DNA of 64,000 nucleotides from Myxococcales bacterium (GCA_020632975.1 JACKEL010000009.1:62001-126000), one strand, 5' to 3'. Positions 44,398 through 54,335 are shown, numbered from the stretch's first letter. The notes: a model not told the origin generated them from the sequence alone. A program made the numbers and translations.

Positions 44398-46533
44398 TTA
44401 GGGTTTTTCGTAAACGCTGACGTTTGCGAAGCCCGAGAGGTATTCAGTCAAGCGATCCATGTTTTTGTCGTTGAACTCAAGGATCTCATCCATGGTGATG
44501 GAGCCTTGGAGTTTAACGGGACGGAGGCTTGCGCTGGAGTTTGCATCGAGAGGATCATCGAAACCACTGGGAACAGCGGGAAGGACGACTTCTGCGGTTG
44601 CAGAGGGATAGACCACGATCCAGCGACCTTTGTCGTTGGAGAGGTCGATTTGGTTGAAGGAAGAACCTTCAGTTGCAGCGTTAGAGAGCGTACGAGACGC
44701 GGGGTCCAACTTCGCAGTGGTGGGAAGTTTGGGGAACGCGCTGATGGTCAAGCTCTGGGGTGCTTTGTCGAAGAACTGAAGATCACCCGAGATCAACAAG
44801 GGGGGCTTGGGATCGCCGAGGGGCAAGGTCAAAGCGATCGTCAAGGTGACGTAGCGACCGGTGCGCAACACACCAGAAGCTTCAGCGTGACGGAGGGTCA
44901 ACGCTTTGCCATTTTCAGCTTTACCAATGGCGATACCGAGGGGCGCCAAGCCGTAGCCAGGCAACAACACACCAAGCAAGCTGATTGCGTAGAACTCAGC
45001 GGGTTTACCGTTGAAGTCATAGCTGGGGTAAGAGCTTGCGTTGACAGTGATCTTCTTGTCGAGTTTCTTGTCAACGGTGAGGTCTTGTGCGGTGAACTTC
45101 GCAAAGTCGGGGATCAGGTCATCGGTTTTACCGTTTTTGTTGAGGTCATCTGCATCAGGAACTTTTGCAAAGACATCAACACTGATACCAGTTTGGAAGC
45201 CAAGCGCCATCTTGTCGAAGAGGGGTTCGATAGCGACAAGGATCTTGCCGATATCTACGCCATCGCCACCAGTGACTTGGGAGATCAAAGGAGTCACGTC
45301 GCTTACTTTGAGTTTTGCACCAAGTGCGAAAGCAAGGCGATCTTTGCCGGGCTCACTTTGGGTTTTGAAGTCAGGCTTACCACCACCAAGGGCTTCGAGC
45401 ACAACACCACTGGGGAGGGAGAGTTTTTGACCGAAGACATCGGTTTCAAAGCTTTCACCAAGCAAGGTATCGAGGTTCAAGCCAAGGATATCCGAGGAGA
45501 TCGAGAAGCTGGTGAAACCAACTGCAACGTTGTAGGAAGCCCACTCATCTTCGGGAATGCCCATGATACCGCGGTAAACGTCAAAGTTGATTTTACCTTT
45601 GATACCACCAGCTTTGGAGTTGTCGGGTTTCTTCACGAGTTGAACCAAGAGGTCATTCTTGTTCACGCCGAAAGAAGAGAAGAATGCATAGTTTTTGTGG
45701 AAGACGTGGATGTCTGCGGGCAAAGTAGCGGTGTCGATGACAGCAGCACCTTGCGCATCGCTGGTCGCTTCAGAAGCGCCGACCATAACTTTCGCGCCTT
45801 CAACAAACTTGCTATCCGAGTCGATCAAGATCACGCGGAGTTTGCCAGCTTCAACAGCAGCAAAGTTGCGGAGCTTGACGCCAGCGGAGGTCTTGCCTTG
45901 GATCTCTGCGGTAATCTCGGTTTCGCCGTCAGTGGAACCACCTGTTGCGAGACCTTTAGCATCGATGGCAGCAACATCAGTCGAGCCAGACTTCCAAGTG
46001 AAGGTGAAGTCACCAGAAAGGCGAGCACCAGACTTGTTCAAAGCAACCGCTTCAAACTGGCGGGTTTGGCCAGAACGAACAACACCAGGAGGCGTCACGA
46101 TCAAGACGCTTTCCACAGTGACGTCGATCACGGAGCAGTACTTCTTCCCGTCTGCCTTGGCTTCACAGTCTTGGCCAGGAGGACACTCTGTGTTGTCTGC
46201 GCACTGATCACCAGCAGCTTCGCACTTGTAATCAATACATTTTTTCTTGTCGCCTTGGGTACAGTCTGCATCAGTTGTACACTCAGGCTTGGTACACTTG
46301 CCACCTTTGCAAAGAAGGCCTTGGACACACTCTGCAGTCGCGCCGCATTCGCCGCCTTCTGTGACGGGAGCTTTTTCAGTCCCAACGCTACCATCAACAT
46401 CGGGGGTTTTTTCTGTGGTAGTTGTTGGTGGGGGGCAACCAACGGTGACAAGGGAAAAGGCGGACACAATAAAAATGCTGAGAAACAGGGGTATGAAGCG
46501 AGAGCTTCGCTTCATGCTTCGTTGACGATCCAT
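44398..46533 (-). CDS. Large Cys-rich, Ig-like lipoprotein
   Basis: 711 residues; GGAGGAG precedes the ATG at 46533. Signal peptide with lipobox VTVGC. Thr/Pro/Asp linker. Three Cys-rich modules (GECGATAECVQGLLCKGG, ECTTDADCTQGDKKKC, QCADNTECPPGQDCEAK) of the kind common in myxobacterial lipoproteins. A Big2-like Ig domain at about 145-230 (VESVLIVTPPGVVRSGQT, ATGGSTDGETEITAE), a carboxypeptidase-regulatory-like fold (KLRVILIDSDSKFVEGAKV), and a 400-residue beta-rich body not recognised. Surface lipoprotein. A long open frame on the opposite strand (44506-46557) is a codon-bias shadow. Confidence 0.85.
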   Translation of the reverse strand: MDRQRSMKRSSRFIPLFLSIFIVSAFSLVTVGCPPPTTTTEKTPDVDGSVGTEKAPVTEGGECGATAECVQGLLCKGGKCTKPECTTDADCTQGDKKKCIDYKCEAAGDQCADNTECPPGQDCEAKADGKKYCSVIDVTVESVLIVTPPGVVRSGQTRQFEAVALNKSGARLSGDFTFTWKSGSTDVAAIDAKGLATGGSTDGETEITAEIQGKTSAGVKLRNFAAVEAGKLRVILIDSDSKFVEGAKVMVGASEATSDAQGAAVIDTATLPADIHVFHKNYAFFSSFGVNKNDLLVQLVKKPDNSKAGGIKGKINFDVYRGIMGIPEDEWASYNVAVGFTSFSISSDILGLNLDTLLGESFETDVFGQKLSLPSGVVLEALGGGKPDFKTQSEPGKDRLAFALGAKLKVSDVTPLISQVTGGDGVDIGKILVAIEPLFDKMALGFQTGISVDVFAKVPDADDLNKNGKTDDLIPDFAKFTAQDLTVDKKLDKKITVNASSYPSYDFNGKPAEFYAISLLGVLLPGYGLAPLGIAIGKAENGKALTLRHAEASGVLRTGRYVTLTIALTLPLGDPKPPLLISGDLQFFDKAPQSLTISAFPKLPTTAKLDPASRTLSNAATEGSSFNQIDLSNDKGRWIVVYPSATAEVVLPAVPSGFDDPLDANSSASLRPVKLQGSITMDEILEFNDKNMDRLTEYLSGFANVSVYEKP

Positions 46534-46900
46534 CAAGATCTCCTCCTTACAAAATGATGTGTGCTAATCTTGGGATATACGCCGCGAAAGAACTTACGTC
46601 AAGAAGCTATACAATGCCGCAAGTCTTGAACATTACGTGGCATCTCCTCTGTCGTCACACATCCCAAATACCTTCTGCTTAAACCTTCTGCAAAAAACCG
46701 CCGATAGGTCCTCGCGTTCTGCTAGACTCTCGCCCTCAAGCGTCGGTCTCACCTTGAAAATGTCTGGTTGCTTTTTCGACAGGGACGCTTCCCCTCGGGA
46801 AGATAAACCAAGTCCCGCGAGCCTACAAAAATTTCACCCATAACGCAAGAGCGCTAGAACCTGTAACATCCTGCGACGCTTCGCAGATTGCGGCTCCTTC
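46534..46900. other. Intergenic region between the RND operon and the lipoprotein gene
   Basis: 367 bases. The left part holds the promoter of the lipoprotein gene. The rest, downstream of the RND permease stop, has a small CTGCG/CGCAG hairpin near 46872 but no T run. No gene seen. Confidence 0.5.
46574..46602 (-). promoter_or_regulatory. Sigma70-type promoter for the 44398-46533 lipoprotein
   Basis: On the minus strand TTGACG (46602-46597), a 17-base spacer, TATATC (46579-46574). The start is predicted near 46567, leaving a 33-base leader with a strong ribosome site. Confidence 0.65.
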
Positions 46901-49900
46901 CTACGGGATTTCGTTTTCTGCTTGCGCGGAGAGTTCGTCTGTGGGTGGCGCTTCTGCGGGCATGACTTCTTTACGAAGAAAAACAAGGCGATAAATCACA
47001 GGGATGACCACAAGGGTAAGGATTGTCGAGAAAAGCAAGCCAGCCATGATGGTGATCGCCATCGGGCGGCGAAGCTCTGAACCTTCTCCAAGGCCGAGAG
47101 CAAGGGGAAAAAGACCGAGAACGGTCGTCAGTGTCGTCATCAAGATCGGGCGTAGTCGCAGCGCACAAGCGCGCTGGATGGCCTCGATCCCAGCGACTCC
47201 GCGCTGTTGAAGCTTACCGATCGCATCGACGAGAACGATGGCATTGTTGACGACGATCCCCGCAAGGATAATCAGACCAATCAAGACCATCACAGAGATC
47301 GGCATATCGAGCCAGATTAAGCAAAAGACCACACCGATAAAGGCCAGCGGGATCGAGAACAAGATGATCAGCGGCGAGATAAAAGACTCAAACTGGCTCG
47401 CCATCACGAGGTAGACCAAAAAGATCGACAGCAACAGCGCGTACAACAAAGCATTGATCGAGCGTTGCATCTCCTCGGATTGACCGCTCATTCCAGCGGT
47501 AAACCCGATGGGCATCTTGATCTTCCCAAGTTGTTCTTCGATAGAGCGAGAGGCCTGTCCAAGCGTTGCGGTCGAGAGATCGGCCCAGATCAACACGGCT
47601 CGCTGGTTGCTCACGCGCAAGATCTCGGATGGACCTTCGTCAACTTTTACTGTAGCGACCTGTCGCAGAGGGATCGGCTTATCGTCTGCGCTGTGAATGG
47701 TAAGGTTCAGCAGTGCGTTGACGTTATCGAGTTGCTTGCGTCGAACCCGAACCAACACATCCAGACGCTTCTCACGTTGGCGAAAACGCGTAGCGACGGC
47801 CCCGTACACCTTGTCACGAACAGCCTGTGCCACTTGTTGGACGCTTAGGCCATAGCGGAAAAGCTTTTCGCGATCATAAAGGATCTGGATCTCTGGGAGT
47901 CCAGAGATCGAACTCGAACGCACATCGCGCAACGATTGCAATGACTGCAACGATTGCAACGCTTGCTGCGAGACTTGCCGCAACAAAGGAAGGCGTTCTC
48001 CTTTGATCTCGACCTCGATGGGTGTACGCAAACTAAACAACGATGGGTACACGACCTTCATCTTGAGACCAGGTTCTTGCGCGAGGCGTTGGCGTATCGC
48101 TTCCACCACGTTCTTTTCTTGGGTCTCGATCTCGGCTGTCTTTTGTAGTTTGACATTCAATGTCGCGCTGTGTTCGCCTTTTTCGGCATTTTGGATCTCT
48201 GTCTTCTCTACACCAATGGCCGAACTCAGACTCGCAACACCCGGGATCTCCGCAACCATCGATTCAAGATCTTTGATGCGATCTGCTGTTTGCAAAAGCG
48301 GCGTCCCGACAGGAAGCGCAAGCTCCAAAGCAAACTCCCCTTGGTGGACCTTGGGCATAAACTCCTGATCCAAAAGAGGCAATAGCGCATAGGCCCCGGC
48401 CCCCAGTAGCACGGACAACAAAAGTACCGCCCCACTCTGACGCAACGAGATGCCCAGAAACTTTGGATAAGACCAAGCCAAAAAGTCGAGGAAACGATCC
48501 ATCACCCAAGCGATCGGCATCCAAAGCACCCAAGCGACCGAAGCAACAAACTGCCACCCCACCCGCAAGGCCAACACACCAATCGCCGCAATCAGCCGCC
48601 AAATCGCGCCCAACAACTCCAACGCGCTCTGTGCTACAAAGCTCACCAAAAGATACGCCACCATGGGGAGCACAAAGATCAACCAGATCCCGCGCCCCAA
48701 GATGCCGCCCTCTCGCCAACGACGACCCAACCAAGCAAAGGCTTCTTTCAATCGCTGCCAAGCCTGAAAGCGCGAGGACGCCGCACCTTCTTCGCCTTCT
48801 GCATCCGAGCTAGGCCACTGAAGTGCCGAAAGCATCGGGATAAAGAACAACGAGACGATCAAAGAAGACATCAAGCTGATCACGACGGTCAGCGCCATAT
48901 CGCGCAACAACTCGCCCGCCATCCCACGTACAAACACGATCGGGAAGAACACCGCGACGGTTGTAAGTGTACTTGCCGTGACAGCACCACCAACCTCGGA
49001 AACCCCTTGTACAGCGGCATCATCGATCTCTACGCCATCTTCTCGAAAACGCATGATGCTTTCGAGGACGACAATGGAGTTATCGACCAACATCCCGATC
49101 CCAAGGGCAAGACCGCCGAGAGACATGATGTTCAAAGAAACACCACTGAGGTACAAGCCCCCAAACGTCGCAACGACCGACAAGGGGATCGAGAGACCAA
49201 TGATGATCGTGCTCCAAAGATGCCGCAGAAACAGCATCAACACAAAGACCGCGATAATCCCCCCCATCACAGCGGACTGAAGGACCTCATTGACGGCATC
49301 GCGAATAAAGATCGCTTGATCCTGAAGCACTCGAAGGTTCATCTCGCCAGGAAGCGTGTACATCAAAAAGTTCGTCAGTTGCTTGTGACGCCGCCGTTCT
49401 TCACGCTGCGCCCGCATCTTTGCCCAACGACCGCCGCCACCGCGTCCTCGACGCCCTTTCCCCCAACGCTTTTTCCCGCCCTTTTTCGCTTTTTTGCCTT
49501 TTTTCGAGCCAGCTTTTGGAGATGGACGACGTTTTTGTCCGCCTTCTGCGAGGCGCTGGGCATACGCGCGTTGCTCAAGTGTCCCAAAGATTCGGGTTTG
49601 AACGCGTTTGGAGACTTCCACGATATTGGCGCCTGCTTCTCGAAAGATCGAAAGCTCTACACCAATATGACCGTCCATCCGCGTGATCACTTCCTGTTCT
49701 TTGGCATGGAAGCGCAATCGCGCGATATCATGTAGTCGAACAGGTCGCCCTTCGCGCTCCTCAATCAGCAAACGCCCCATATCTTCGAGGTTTTGAAACT
49801 CATTGAGTGTGCGGACCCAATAGTTGGTCGCGCCTTCTTGCAGGCGTCCCCCTGCGATGTTGATGTTTTCTTCGCGCAGACGCTGGATCACCCGTTGGAT

Positions 49901-50482
49901 CGTAAGCCCGAGAGCGCTGATCTTTTTCTCGTTCAGCGCGACTTCGACTTCGCGCTCAAGACCGCCACGGATCTTCACAGCGGCCACACCCGGCAGCGTC
50001 TCCAAAGAAGGACGGATCTCATCTTCAGCAAACATACGCAGACGGAAAAGGTCGGTTTGCCCAGACAAGCCAAGCCTCATCATTGGATCGAGGTTTGGGT
50101 CGTAACGCAACAAGATCGGGCGTTTGGCCTCGGTGGGAAGGCGCAAGAGGTCGAGCTTTTCTCGTACCTCCTGCATCGCAAGGTCCATCGAGGCTTTCCA
50201 ATCAAACTCGATCACGACTTCAGACATCCCAGCACGCGAACGGCTGGTCAACCTTACAAGGTGGCTGACCGTCCCCAAGATCTCCTCGATCGGACGACTC
50301 AACTCAAGCTCAACCTCTTCAGGGCTACTTCCCGGATACTCGGTGCGGATCGTCAAACGAGGGTAACTCATCTGCGGCATCAAGTTGAGCGGAAGCTCAC
50401 GGTAAGCGATCAAGCCGAACACAACGACGCCTAGCACGACCATCGTGATCGCGACAGGGCGCTCTATCGTCAAACGATACAT
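46901..50482 (-). CDS. RND efflux permease with two large insertions
   Basis: 1193 residues versus about 1030-1050 for HAE/AcrB-like pumps. Inner-membrane proton-driven exporter. Family marks: MYRLTIERPVAITMVVLGVVV, YPGSSPEEVELELSRPIEE, GGLALGIGMLVDNSIVVLE, LVMASQFESF, GIVVNNAIVLVD and the final VVIPVIYRLVF. Insertion 1 (residues about 307-364) is Lys/Gly/Arg-rich (KKGKKAKKGGKKRWGKGRRG), in the first periplasmic half. Insertion 2 (about 561-671) is a hydrophobic stretch with two or three extra helices (IWLIFVLPMVAYLLVSFVA). 13 bases downstream of the adaptor gene. Confidence 0.93.
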   Translation of the reverse strand: MYRLTIERPVAITMVVLGVVVFGLIAYRELPLNLMPQMSYPRLTIRTEYPGSSPEEVELELSRPIEEILGTVSHLVRLTSRSRAGMSEVVIEFDWKASMDLAMQEVREKLDLLRLPTEAKRPILLRYDPNLDPMMRLGLSGQTDLFRLRMFAEDEIRPSLETLPGVAAVKIRGGLEREVEVALNEKKISALGLTIQRVIQRLREENINIAGGRLQEGATNYWVRTLNEFQNLEDMGRLLIEEREGRPVRLHDIARLRFHAKEQEVITRMDGHIGVELSIFREAGANIVEVSKRVQTRIFGTLEQRAYAQRLAEGGQKRRPSPKAGSKKGKKAKKGGKKRWGKGRRGRGGGGRWAKMRAQREERRRHKQLTNFLMYTLPGEMNLRVLQDQAIFIRDAVNEVLQSAVMGGIIAVFVLMLFLRHLWSTIIIGLSIPLSVVATFGGLYLSGVSLNIMSLGGLALGIGMLVDNSIVVLESIMRFREDGVEIDDAAVQGVSEVGGAVTASTLTTVAVFFPIVFVRGMAGELLRDMALTVVISLMSSLIVSLFFIPMLSALQWPSSDAEGEEGAASSRFQAWQRLKEAFAWLGRRWREGGILGRGIWLIFVLPMVAYLLVSFVAQSALELLGAIWRLIAAIGVLALRVGWQFVASVAWVLWMPIAWVMDRFLDFLAWSYPKFLGISLRQSGAVLLLSVLLGAGAYALLPLLDQEFMPKVHQGEFALELALPVGTPLLQTADRIKDLESMVAEIPGVASLSSAIGVEKTEIQNAEKGEHSATLNVKLQKTAEIETQEKNVVEAIRQRLAQEPGLKMKVVYPSLFSLRTPIEVEIKGERLPLLRQVSQQALQSLQSLQSLRDVRSSSISGLPEIQILYDREKLFRYGLSVQQVAQAVRDKVYGAVATRFRQREKRLDVLVRVRRKQLDNVNALLNLTIHSADDKPIPLRQVATVKVDEGPSEILRVSNQRAVLIWADLSTATLGQASRSIEEQLGKIKMPIGFTAGMSGQSEEMQRSINALLYALLLSIFLVYLVMASQFESFISPLIILFSIPLAFIGVVFCLIWLDMPISVMVLIGLIILAGIVVNNAIVLVDAIGKLQQRGVAGIEAIQRACALRLRPILMTTLTTVLGLFPLALGLGEGSELRRPMAITIMAGLLFSTILTLVVIPVIYRLVFLRKEVMPAEAPPTDELSAQAENEIP

Positions 50483-50495
50483 GACGCCCCCTGCT

Positions 50496-51920
50496 CTAAT
50501 CGAGCTTTACAACGCGAACAGCCGCGCCTTTTTGCAGATCTTCTTGGCCCAGCGTGACCACCCGATCGCCCGCCTTCAAACCACCAATGACTTCGACCGC
50601 ACGCTCATTCTCTAAGCCTTTGTCAAAGCGGACTTTTTGGACACGACAACGCGCGCCTTTTCCACCTTTGCGGCCTTTTTTGCCACCCCATCGCGACCCA
50701 CCACGCGCAGAACGCCAGCGAGGACGGCTGTCTCCATCACCACCGCCATCTTTTTTGCCACGACGCTTGCGCCACTTCTTGCGCATCTCGGCCCGCTGTT
50801 CGGGCGTCATCGAGGCCATACGCTTGCGCATCGCGGCCCGTTGTTCGGGTGTCATCGACCCCCAACGACCGCCACGACCTTTTTTCTCACCACCTTCTTG
50901 ATCTCCCCGAGCCCCCGCCCCTTTGGACTTGAGATCAGACAGATTCACGTCGCAAGCTCCCTTTTTTCCGAGGAGACGATAGACCACGGGAGCGTTGTTT
51001 TCGTAAAGAACGGCTTGTTTGGGGATCAGAGGAACATCTTTGCGTCGCTCAAGAACCAACCGCACAGCCACAAACATACCACTGCGCAGCTTCTCAAGTG
51101 GCGAAAGCTCGCCGATGATCACTTGGATCGTGCCTGTTTTGGCATCAACGGTAGGGGAGATCCGCACGACTTTTCCTGTAATCTTGGTCTTCACGCCCAA
51201 GGCTTCGGAAAAGAGGGTCCCTTCAAGGCCCGTCTTGAGGTAAGAAAGATACTTTTCGGGAACAGCGATGGTCGCCACGAGAGAACGAGGATCTTCCATC
51301 ATGAAGACCTCGGCATTGGGGACGATCCAAGTTCCTCGACGAAGGATCTGTTTGGTTACGATCCCTGAGATCGTCGCAGGGATCCGCAGGTTGCGGATGT
51401 CTTCTTGGGTTTGTTTGCGTTGGATCTGCTTTTGACGCAGTTGAAACGCAAGCAACTCCTCTGTTTCGCGGCTAATGTAACCGCGCTTTGAGAGGCGTCG
51501 ATTGCGCTTCAAGTCCACTTTGGCCTTTTCGATCTCTGCCTCGACTTGTTCATCAGCGATCTTGAGGTATGGGTTTGAAAGCGAGGCCAAGGTCGAGCCT
51601 TTGCGAAAATAACGCCCTTCTTTCCCAAATACCCGAACTGCCAAGCCTTTGACTTGCGCGAGGATCGTGACCCTCTCTTCGGCTTCCAACGTCGCGGTCC
51701 CCGAAAGGATCGCTTCGATCTCTCCACGGCGAATCACCGCTGCATGTACAGGCTTCGCAGGCTTGGCGCGGCGCATCCGCCATGCCATCATCCCACCAGC
51801 ACGTGGCAATGTGGCTGCGGAAGCCTTTTCATCGCGCTTACAGCCCATCGAGGACCATACTATCCCAAGCAAAGCCAGAGCCAAAAGCCCGCCCTGCCGA
51901 ACCAAACGATCTACTTTCAA
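50496..51920 (-). CDS. RND periplasmic adaptor (membrane-fusion protein) with basic insert
   Basis: 474 residues. Signal peptide with lipobox-like SSMGC. Lipoyl/barrel-sandwich halves (VIRRGEIEAILSGTATLEAE; GIVTKQILRRGTWIVPNAEV) around a helical hairpin (ADEQVEAEIEKAKVDLKRN), then a beta barrel (GKVVRISPTVDAKTGTIQV). Residues 330-423 are an added Lys/Arg/Gly-rich segment in which SMTPEQRAxMRKxM occurs twice. The membrane-proximal end (VEVIGGLKAGDRVVTLGQ) resumes after it. Links the RND pump to an outer-membrane channel; no TolC gene is in the window. ATGA overlap with the upstream gene. Confidence 0.92.
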   Translation of the reverse strand: MKVDRLVRQGGLLALALLGIVWSSMGCKRDEKASAATLPRAGGMMAWRMRRAKPAKPVHAAVIRRGEIEAILSGTATLEAEERVTILAQVKGLAVRVFGKEGRYFRKGSTLASLSNPYLKIADEQVEAEIEKAKVDLKRNRRLSKRGYISRETEELLAFQLRQKQIQRKQTQEDIRNLRIPATISGIVTKQILRRGTWIVPNAEVFMMEDPRSLVATIAVPEKYLSYLKTGLEGTLFSEALGVKTKITGKVVRISPTVDAKTGTIQVIIGELSPLEKLRSGMFVAVRLVLERRKDVPLIPKQAVLYENNAPVVYRLLGKKGACDVNLSDLKSKGAGARGDQEGGEKKGRGGRWGSMTPEQRAAMRKRMASMTPEQRAEMRKKWRKRRGKKDGGGDGDSRPRWRSARGGSRWGGKKGRKGGKGARCRVQKVRFDKGLENERAVEVIGGLKAGDRVVTLGQEDLQKGAAVRVVKLD

Positions 51921-52600
51921 GACGACGACGCTCCCACCTGTTCCAGCACGCCTAGGACATCGGCATACATCTCTTCACCCAGCCCAGTCGCGCCCAGTGC
52001 CTTTAGTTCCTGAAGGATCTCGACACCTTCGCTTGCATAATTGCTATCCAAAAGTTCTTGCGCCAACACGAAACGAAGCTCATGCAAAGTTGCGGGATCT
52101 GCATCTTTGTTGTCGCGCACCAAACCACGCGCATAAGAGATGCGCTGGGTATCAAAACGTGACGCCTCACGCTCACGATCATTGTCGCGCAAGACCCGCG
52201 CAAGTGTTCCCAATGCGCCGATCCCTGCCACTGTGCGCGGACGATACGCAGCCACAGCTTGTAAATCGCGGGACGCTTCTTCAATATTCCCAAGACGCGC
52301 CTTGCAGGCTCCCAGTTGCGCAAGATTCAAAGAACGCCAAGGTTCGGATGCGTCTCCCGCAGCCTCACCTGCCTTGCTTCCAAGACCAAACTCCGACATC
52401 GCCTTGGCCAACCGCTCACTGCCATGTCCCTCGCCTTCCATCAAGGCGAGTACACCGCGTTGATAGCGGATCTGTGAAGCCAAAGCGCTGTCGGGATGTT
52501 GTTGCAAGATCTCGCGAACCAAAGACTCGACTTGTCCAACATCCTCGCGCTCTACAGCTTCTTGCCAACGGGTTTCCAATGCGGCCATCTGATCGCTCAT
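51917..52600 (-). CDS. TPR-like protein, first gene of the RND operon
   Basis: 227 residues, no signal peptide, mostly helical pairs resembling tetratricopeptide repeats (LETRWQEAVEREDVGQVESL, LNLAQLGACKARLGNIEEAS, EASRFDTQRISYARGL). Its stop overlaps the adaptor's start by 4 bases, so it is translated with the pump. Role unknown; possibly a scaffold or regulator of the pump. Confidence 0.75.
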   Translation of the reverse strand: MSDQMAALETRWQEAVEREDVGQVESLVREILQQHPDSALASQIRYQRGVLALMEGEGHGSERLAKAMSEFGLGSKAGEAAGDASEPWRSLNLAQLGACKARLGNIEEASRDLQAVAAYRPRTVAGIGALGTLARVLRDNDREREASRFDTQRISYARGLVRDNKDADPATLHELRFVLAQELLDSNYASEGVEILQELKALGATGLGEEMYADVLGVLEQVGASSS

Positions 52601-52786
52601 CTTTTGTCATCCTCGTTCGGTTGGGGCCGCTCTCCTTCCAAGATATCCACCACCAAGCACCCATAAGCTCGTAGCAAAGGCATGTGTTGACACTTGGGAG
52701 AACAGACGCTTCAAAAAACAAAAGGCTTACAAAGCAAGGGCAGAAAGCCCCTGCGTGGTGTGGCAAACCAAAGATTTAACTAGAGA

Positions 52787-53665
52787 TTAGAGGTCTTTGG
52801 GGGCTTCTACCGCGCCCGCCTCAAGTGCGGTGGTATCTTCATTGCTGCCAGGGAGCTGCGCGGGTGGAGCTTTGGAGCCATCCAGTTGCCAGGGATTCTC
52901 TAGCACACTGCGGACGATCTTGGCCAAGACCCCGCCTTGGAAACCATCCAAAAAGCGGTGATCGATGGTTGCTGTAATCGTCATCTGCGGACGCACAACG
53001 ACCTCTCCATCGATCACAACGGGCCGATCATTCACGGCCCCAAGCAAAACGTACACAGGAACGCGCGCAAAAGGCGTTGGTGGTGCAAAACCTTCGTCCA
53101 GACCAAACATCCCCACACTCGTAATGATGCAAGATCCAAAAGGAAAACGCTCAAGCCCCAGCGCTTTCATCTCGACGCCCATCGCGCCTGTGAGATAGCC
53201 CGTCAGCCAGATCAGCGGACGCAACATAAACGTCGGCAAGATCCGAAGCAAGCCCTTGTTTTTCTCAAAGTTCTCGTCTTTTCCTTTGTGAAGTCGCCCA
53301 GCCAACCCCCTGAGTTCTTTGGCGATATCCACGACGGTCTTTTTGTCCGCTTCGTTGACCTTGGCTTTCGCCAAATCAGCCCCCTCTTCCAAAGCGACCA
53401 GATACGTCACATCCACGGTCTTGTGCGGGATATAACGCCCCAAAAAGATCCGTCCATTCAGACTTGGAGCATGTGCCAAAGCCTCCGCCACAGCGCGCCC
53501 CACAAGGTGCGTCACAGTGATCTTTTCTCCAGAGGTGCGGCGTAGATGCTCGATATAGCGCAAAGCTTCCGTCATATCCACGGTGAGCTTGCCATAGATA
53601 TTCCCCTCACGTGGCGAGGCCCAAGTCGCGATCGCCAGCTTGCGGCGGGTCGTCATCTTCTTCAT
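52787..53665 (-). CDS. Stand-alone E2-type (2-oxoacid dehydrogenase) acyltransferase domain
   Basis: 292 residues. The C-terminal catalytic fold of E2 acyltransferases: ITVTHLVGRAVAEALAHAP, ...MTITATIDHRFLDGFQGG, with the active His and Asp in DHRFLDG. There is no lipoyl domain and no E1/E3-binding domain, so it is not a standard E2. Two hydrophobic turns (LRPLIWLTGYLTGAMG) lie near 150-165. Such short E2-like proteins are found alone in several deltaproteobacteria; the acyl substrate is unknown. Located between the RND operon and miaE, same strand. Confidence 0.85.
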   Translation of the reverse strand: MKKMTTRRKLAIATWASPREGNIYGKLTVDMTEALRYIEHLRRTSGEKITVTHLVGRAVAEALAHAPSLNGRIFLGRYIPHKTVDVTYLVALEEGADLAKAKVNEADKKTVVDIAKELRGLAGRLHKGKDENFEKNKGLLRILPTFMLRPLIWLTGYLTGAMGVEMKALGLERFPFGSCIITSVGMFGLDEGFAPPTPFARVPVYVLLGAVNDRPVVIDGEVVVRPQMTITATIDHRFLDGFQGGVLAKIVRSVLENPWQLDGSKAPPAQLPGSNEDTTALEAGAVEAPKDL

Positions 53666-53741
53666 AAAAATCCCCTACTTCTTTTGATGTGTGACGCTCA
53701 AACGCAAGAAACTCAACCCAACATCCAACTGTCCAAAGTGC

Positions 53742-54335
53742 TTAATGCAAGGCTGGTCGCAGCACAAGCCCCGACAAGATCGAGGCTTCTCGCTCCACAA
53801 AGAAATCCAAACGCGGCTGGATCTCCTCAGGAGAAAAATAACAAGACGCCATATTCAAGAAAACATCGCCGTGTCGGGCCTCAGAACGCCACAAGACGTC
53901 GTAAAACTTCTTGAGGTCCGTTTCTTCGAGCGCTTCCGCGATCAAACGAAAACGCTCTGCCCCCCGCGCCTCCACGACAGCCGCCACCACCAAGCGATCC
54001 AAGAACCGCTCTTGCACACCATGACGACAAAGTTCGACAAGCTCCCCAACATAGGGATCGCCCCCCATCTGCTTGGGAAGTTGCACCCCGCGCCGCTGCA
54101 TCACTTGGTACACTTGGCGAAAGTGGTTCAACTCTTCGAGGGCTGTCTCAATCAACTCAGGGATAATCTCGACGCGATCGGGGTACTTGGACACAAAACT
54201 CATCGCCATCGAAGACGCTTTCCGCTCGCAGTTTGCGTGATCTTGCAGAAAGCTATCAAAGTCTCCCATCACTGTCGCTAGCCATGCAGGATCGCTCGAT
54301 GCGGCCAGTGTCACCAACTCTTTTTCTTGCTCCAC
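53742..54335 (-). CDS. miaE: tRNA 2-methylthio-N6-isopentenyladenosine hydroxylase
   Basis: 197 residues. Di-iron ferritin-like four-helix protein. Iron ligands visible: Glu in DHANCERKASSMAM, Glu/His in LEELNHFRQV, Glu in VVEARGAERF, and Glu/His in WRSEARHGDVF. MiaE uses O2 to hydroxylate the isopentenyl side chain of ms2i6A37 in tRNA. The YPDRVEIIPELIETALEELN order fits the family. Single gene; miaA and miaB are not in the window. Confidence 0.9.
   Translation of the reverse strand: MEQEKELVTLAASSDPAWLATVMGDFDSFLQDHANCERKASSMAMSFVSKYPDRVEIIPELIETALEELNHFRQVYQVMQRRGVQLPKQMGGDPYVGELVELCRHGVQERFLDRLVVAAVVEARGAERFRLIAEALEETDLKKFYDVLWRSEARHGDVFLNMASCYFSPEEIQPRLDFFVEREASILSGLVLRPALH

Noticed and set aside
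44506..46557. A 683-codon open frame on the plus strand
   Set aside because: It is antisense to the 44398-46533 lipoprotein, which has a promoter, ribosome site, lipobox and domain pattern. The long frame is a codon-bias shadow.
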